From the NCBI GenBank assembly GCA_045615765.1, contig JAZLFM010000049.1, positions 41,626 through 105,625 of the forward strand: a DNA stretch of 64,000 nucleotides, read 5' to 3'. Below, piece after piece: positions 62,597 to 64,000 of the stretch. Origin of the DNA: UBA1715 sp045615765 (lineage in GTDB: Bacteria > Bacteroidota > Bacteroidia > Bacteroidales > UBA1715). Below the pieces are notes generated by a model, which worked only from the letters and a program-made list of their open reading frames with translations, was not told the DNA's origin and ran no database searches. The position numbers and the translations under genes are program-made. How positions within the stretch are numbered: the first letter of the stretch is position 1; the number at the start of each line of letters is the position of its first letter.

Positions 62597-63345
62597 GTCG
62601 CCCCTTATGTAGGGGCGTGGATTGAAACTGCATCACCGAACACTTTTGCATCACCGAACACGTCGCCCCTTATGTAGGGGCGTGGATTGAAACAAGCCCT
62701 TCAAGTAATGAGTACCACCCATTATGTCGCCCCTTATGTAGGGGCGTGGATTGAAACTTAGTTAATTAAACAAATGGTACTTTTTAGAACAGTCGCCCCT
62801 TATGTAGGGGCGTGGATTGAAACACATATAAAGGAGATACAATTATGGACCCGTTTATGTCGCCCCTTATGTAGGGGCGTGGATTGAAACCTAAATACTT
62901 CCAATTACCTTTTACCCTAAACACGTCGCCCCTTATGTAGGGGCGTGGATTGAAACGTACTGGCATGCCTTTGTGTATTTGTACACGAAGTCGCCCCTTA
63001 TGTAGGGGCGTGGATTGAAACCTTCAACTTCAGTTTGTTAAAGTTGACGATGAACCGTCGCCCCTTATGTAGGGGCGTGGATTGAAACTTAAAGCATCTT
63101 TTAAAGAAACCGAATTGTCAGTCGCCCCTTATGTAGGGGCGTGGATTGAAACTAACTTTACTTTCATTTTTTTTGCCTTTATGGGTCGCCCCTTATGTAG
63201 GGGCGTGGATTGAAACCTGAATGTTGGTATGTTTGGTGAACAACGTGATGTCGCCCCTTATGTAGGGGCGTGGATTGAAACTATAATGGCGTTTTGGTGT
63301 GCGACGATCCACGCGTCGCCCCTTATGTAGGGCGTGGATTGAAAC
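62597..63345 (+). CRISPR. Type I-C CRISPR array, 12 repeats and 11 spacers
   Basis: The 32-nt repeat begins GTCGCCCC and ends GTGGATTGAAAC, the type I-C consensus end, with a stem CGCCCC/GGGGCG. Repeats start at 62597, 62662, 62726, 62792, 62859, 62925, 62990, 63057, 63121, 63185, 63250 and 63315. Spacers are 32-35 nt (33, 32, 34, 35, 34, 33, 35, 32, 32, 33, 33). The first eleven repeats are identical. The last, leader-distal repeat has lost one G in its right arm (31 nt), a typical sign of the old end. No spacer is duplicated. Confidence 0.98.
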
Positions 63346-63737
63346 CATCGTGTCATCAATCAACGAATTGTTTCAACGAACTCAAAAAGAAACAAGAATC
63401 ATTCGTTAAACATTCTGTAAATATCTTTTACAATAAGAAAAAAGATTTTTAACATACCATACCCTAAACAAACTACAAAACCAAAAGATAATATTGAAAA
63501 AAGGATATTCATATTGTTGTCATAATAGCTTTGTCAAAGTTAAAAAAATACGATGTTAGACAATAGTCAATAAATGGTAGCATAAATCAATAGTGCAACC
63601 CTTAGCAGGGTTGTAGAGATAGGGAAGACATTGTTTGCTATTGATATATAGTTCCTACGGAACAATTGTTATTATTTTCTTATGGTTGTTTATGTTTGCT
63701 TATGAAAATAATTCATTGAAAAAGAGGCAGTTTTGCG
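63346..63737. other. Non-coding region after the array with two hairpins
   Basis: About 390 nt without a supported gene. Two short hairpins occur: CAACCC/GGGTTG with a 6-nt loop (63596-63613) and GTTCC/GGAAC with a 3-nt loop (63651-63663), the latter followed by AATTGTT. Their sequences look like dispersed intergenic repeats, but only one copy of each is in this window. Confidence 0.45.
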
Positions 63738-63745
63738 TATGTTTG
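63738..63745 (+). promoter_or_regulatory. Bacteroidetes promoter for the RhuM-like gene
   Basis: TATGTTTG (TAnnTTTG) is preceded by a TTG at 63716-63718 with a 19-nt spacer, matching the -33/-7 arrangement. It lies 25 nt before the ATG. Confidence 0.65.
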
Positions 63746-63769
63746 TAATACACAAAATCAATCGCAACA

Positions 63770-64000
63770 ATGGAAGCAAACAAAGGGGAGATAGTTCTCT
63801 ACAATCCCAATGAAACTATCCGTATAGAAGTTCGTTTAGATAGTGAAACGGTATGGCTAACGCAGTCGCAGATGGGAGTACTATTTGGTCGTGACAGAAG
63901 TGTTATAGGTAAACATATCAATAATATTTTTTCCGAAGGGGAGTTAGTTAGAGAGGTGGTGTGTGCAAATTATGCACATACCACTTTGCATGGTGCAATA
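63770..64000 (+). CDS. RhuM-family protein, cut by the window end
   Basis: Only the first 77 codons are present. The sequence VRLDSETVWLTQSQMGVLFG, then RSVIGKHINNIF, EGELVREVVCANYAHTT is the characteristic N-terminus of the RhuM (virulence_RhuM) family, a DNA-binding-like domain common in mobile and accessory islands of gut bacteria. The rest lies outside the window, so completeness is unknown. Its biological role is not established; position beside CRISPR fits an accessory or defence region. Confidence 0.85.
   Translation, partial: MEANKGEIVLYNPNETIRIEVRLDSETVWLTQSQMGVLFGRDRSVIGKHINNIFSEGELVREVVCANYAHTTLHGAI

Noticed and set aside
62784..62966. Minus-strand frame encoding repeated NPRPYIRGD motifs
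   Set aside because: It is translated from CRISPR repeats; the repeating peptide is an artefact of the array.
63346..63600. A second CRISPR array or further degenerate repeats after 63345
   Set aside because: No sequence resembling GTCGCCCC...GATTGAAAC recurs after the 31-nt terminal repeat.

Overview
The window is AT-rich chromosomal DNA from a member of the phylum Bacteroidota, most likely order Bacteroidales. Three things point there: a full-length SprA (type IX secretion translocon) next to a Porin_10-type outer-membrane protein; the gene orders thrS-infC-rpmI-rplT, dapB-lepB-wbqC and gyrA-TPR; and repeated copies of the Bacteroidetes -7 promoter element TAnnTTTG just upstream of genes, usually with very short leaders and no strong Shine-Dalgarno. 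No rRNA or tRNA gene was recognised. Genus cannot be fixed from the sequence alone.

Layout. 1-12.2 kb: housekeeping genes. On the minus strand are dnaX (with an A10 slippery run that joins two frames), ispE and a lipid-free or exported FKBP isomerase, then clpC with a cytoplasmic alpha-amylase-family enzyme. On the plus strand are gyrA and a TPR protein. 12.2-13.25 kb: a compact three-gene DUF3791/DUF3990/DUF3791-like cassette, probably toxin-antitoxin, bounded by two ~40-bp direct repeats. 13.4-13.6 kb: a run of palindromes. 13.7-25.6 kb: STAS-rnz-recF, dnaG, a WYL regulator, dapB-lepB-wbqC and thrS-infC-rpmI-rplT. 25.7-27.9 kb: a three-gene envelope operon (L,D-transpeptidase-like, stand-alone LytTR, membrane-anchored phosphodiester-glycosidase-like).

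28.0-33.6 kb is the most unusual metabolic locus. One promoter drives a possible 30-codon ORF, a circularly permuted ATP-grasp protein, an alpha-E protein, a transglutaminase-like protease, two tandem succinylglutamate desuccinylase/aspartoacylase relatives (the second has lost the zinc ligands) and a class-I glutamine-amidotransferase-like gamma-glutamyl hydrolase. It looks like an amidoligase plus amide-hydrolase pathway making or trimming a peptide-like product. 33.6-40.5 kb (minus) holds a CPBP protease, ornithine carbamoyltransferase, a 1432-residue acyl-CoA dehydratase activase fusion and a TetR regulator. 40.7-44.9 kb (plus) holds queF-queC-queE, a LiaF-like membrane protein, a PdxA homologue missing most metal-binding histidines, and ruvA. 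44.9-54.0 kb holds sprA and the putative porin.

54.0-64.0 kb is accessory. A cluster of REP-like palindromes precedes a RAYT (REP-associated tyrosine transposase) gene that itself carries a copy of the palindrome inside its reading frame. A complete type I-C CRISPR-Cas system follows (cas3-cas5c-cas8c-cas7c-cas4-cas1-cas2), with a leader containing a promoter element and an array of 12 repeats and 11 spacers. The window ends in a truncated RhuM-family gene with its own promoter. CRISPR interference and adaptation functions are all present and look intact.
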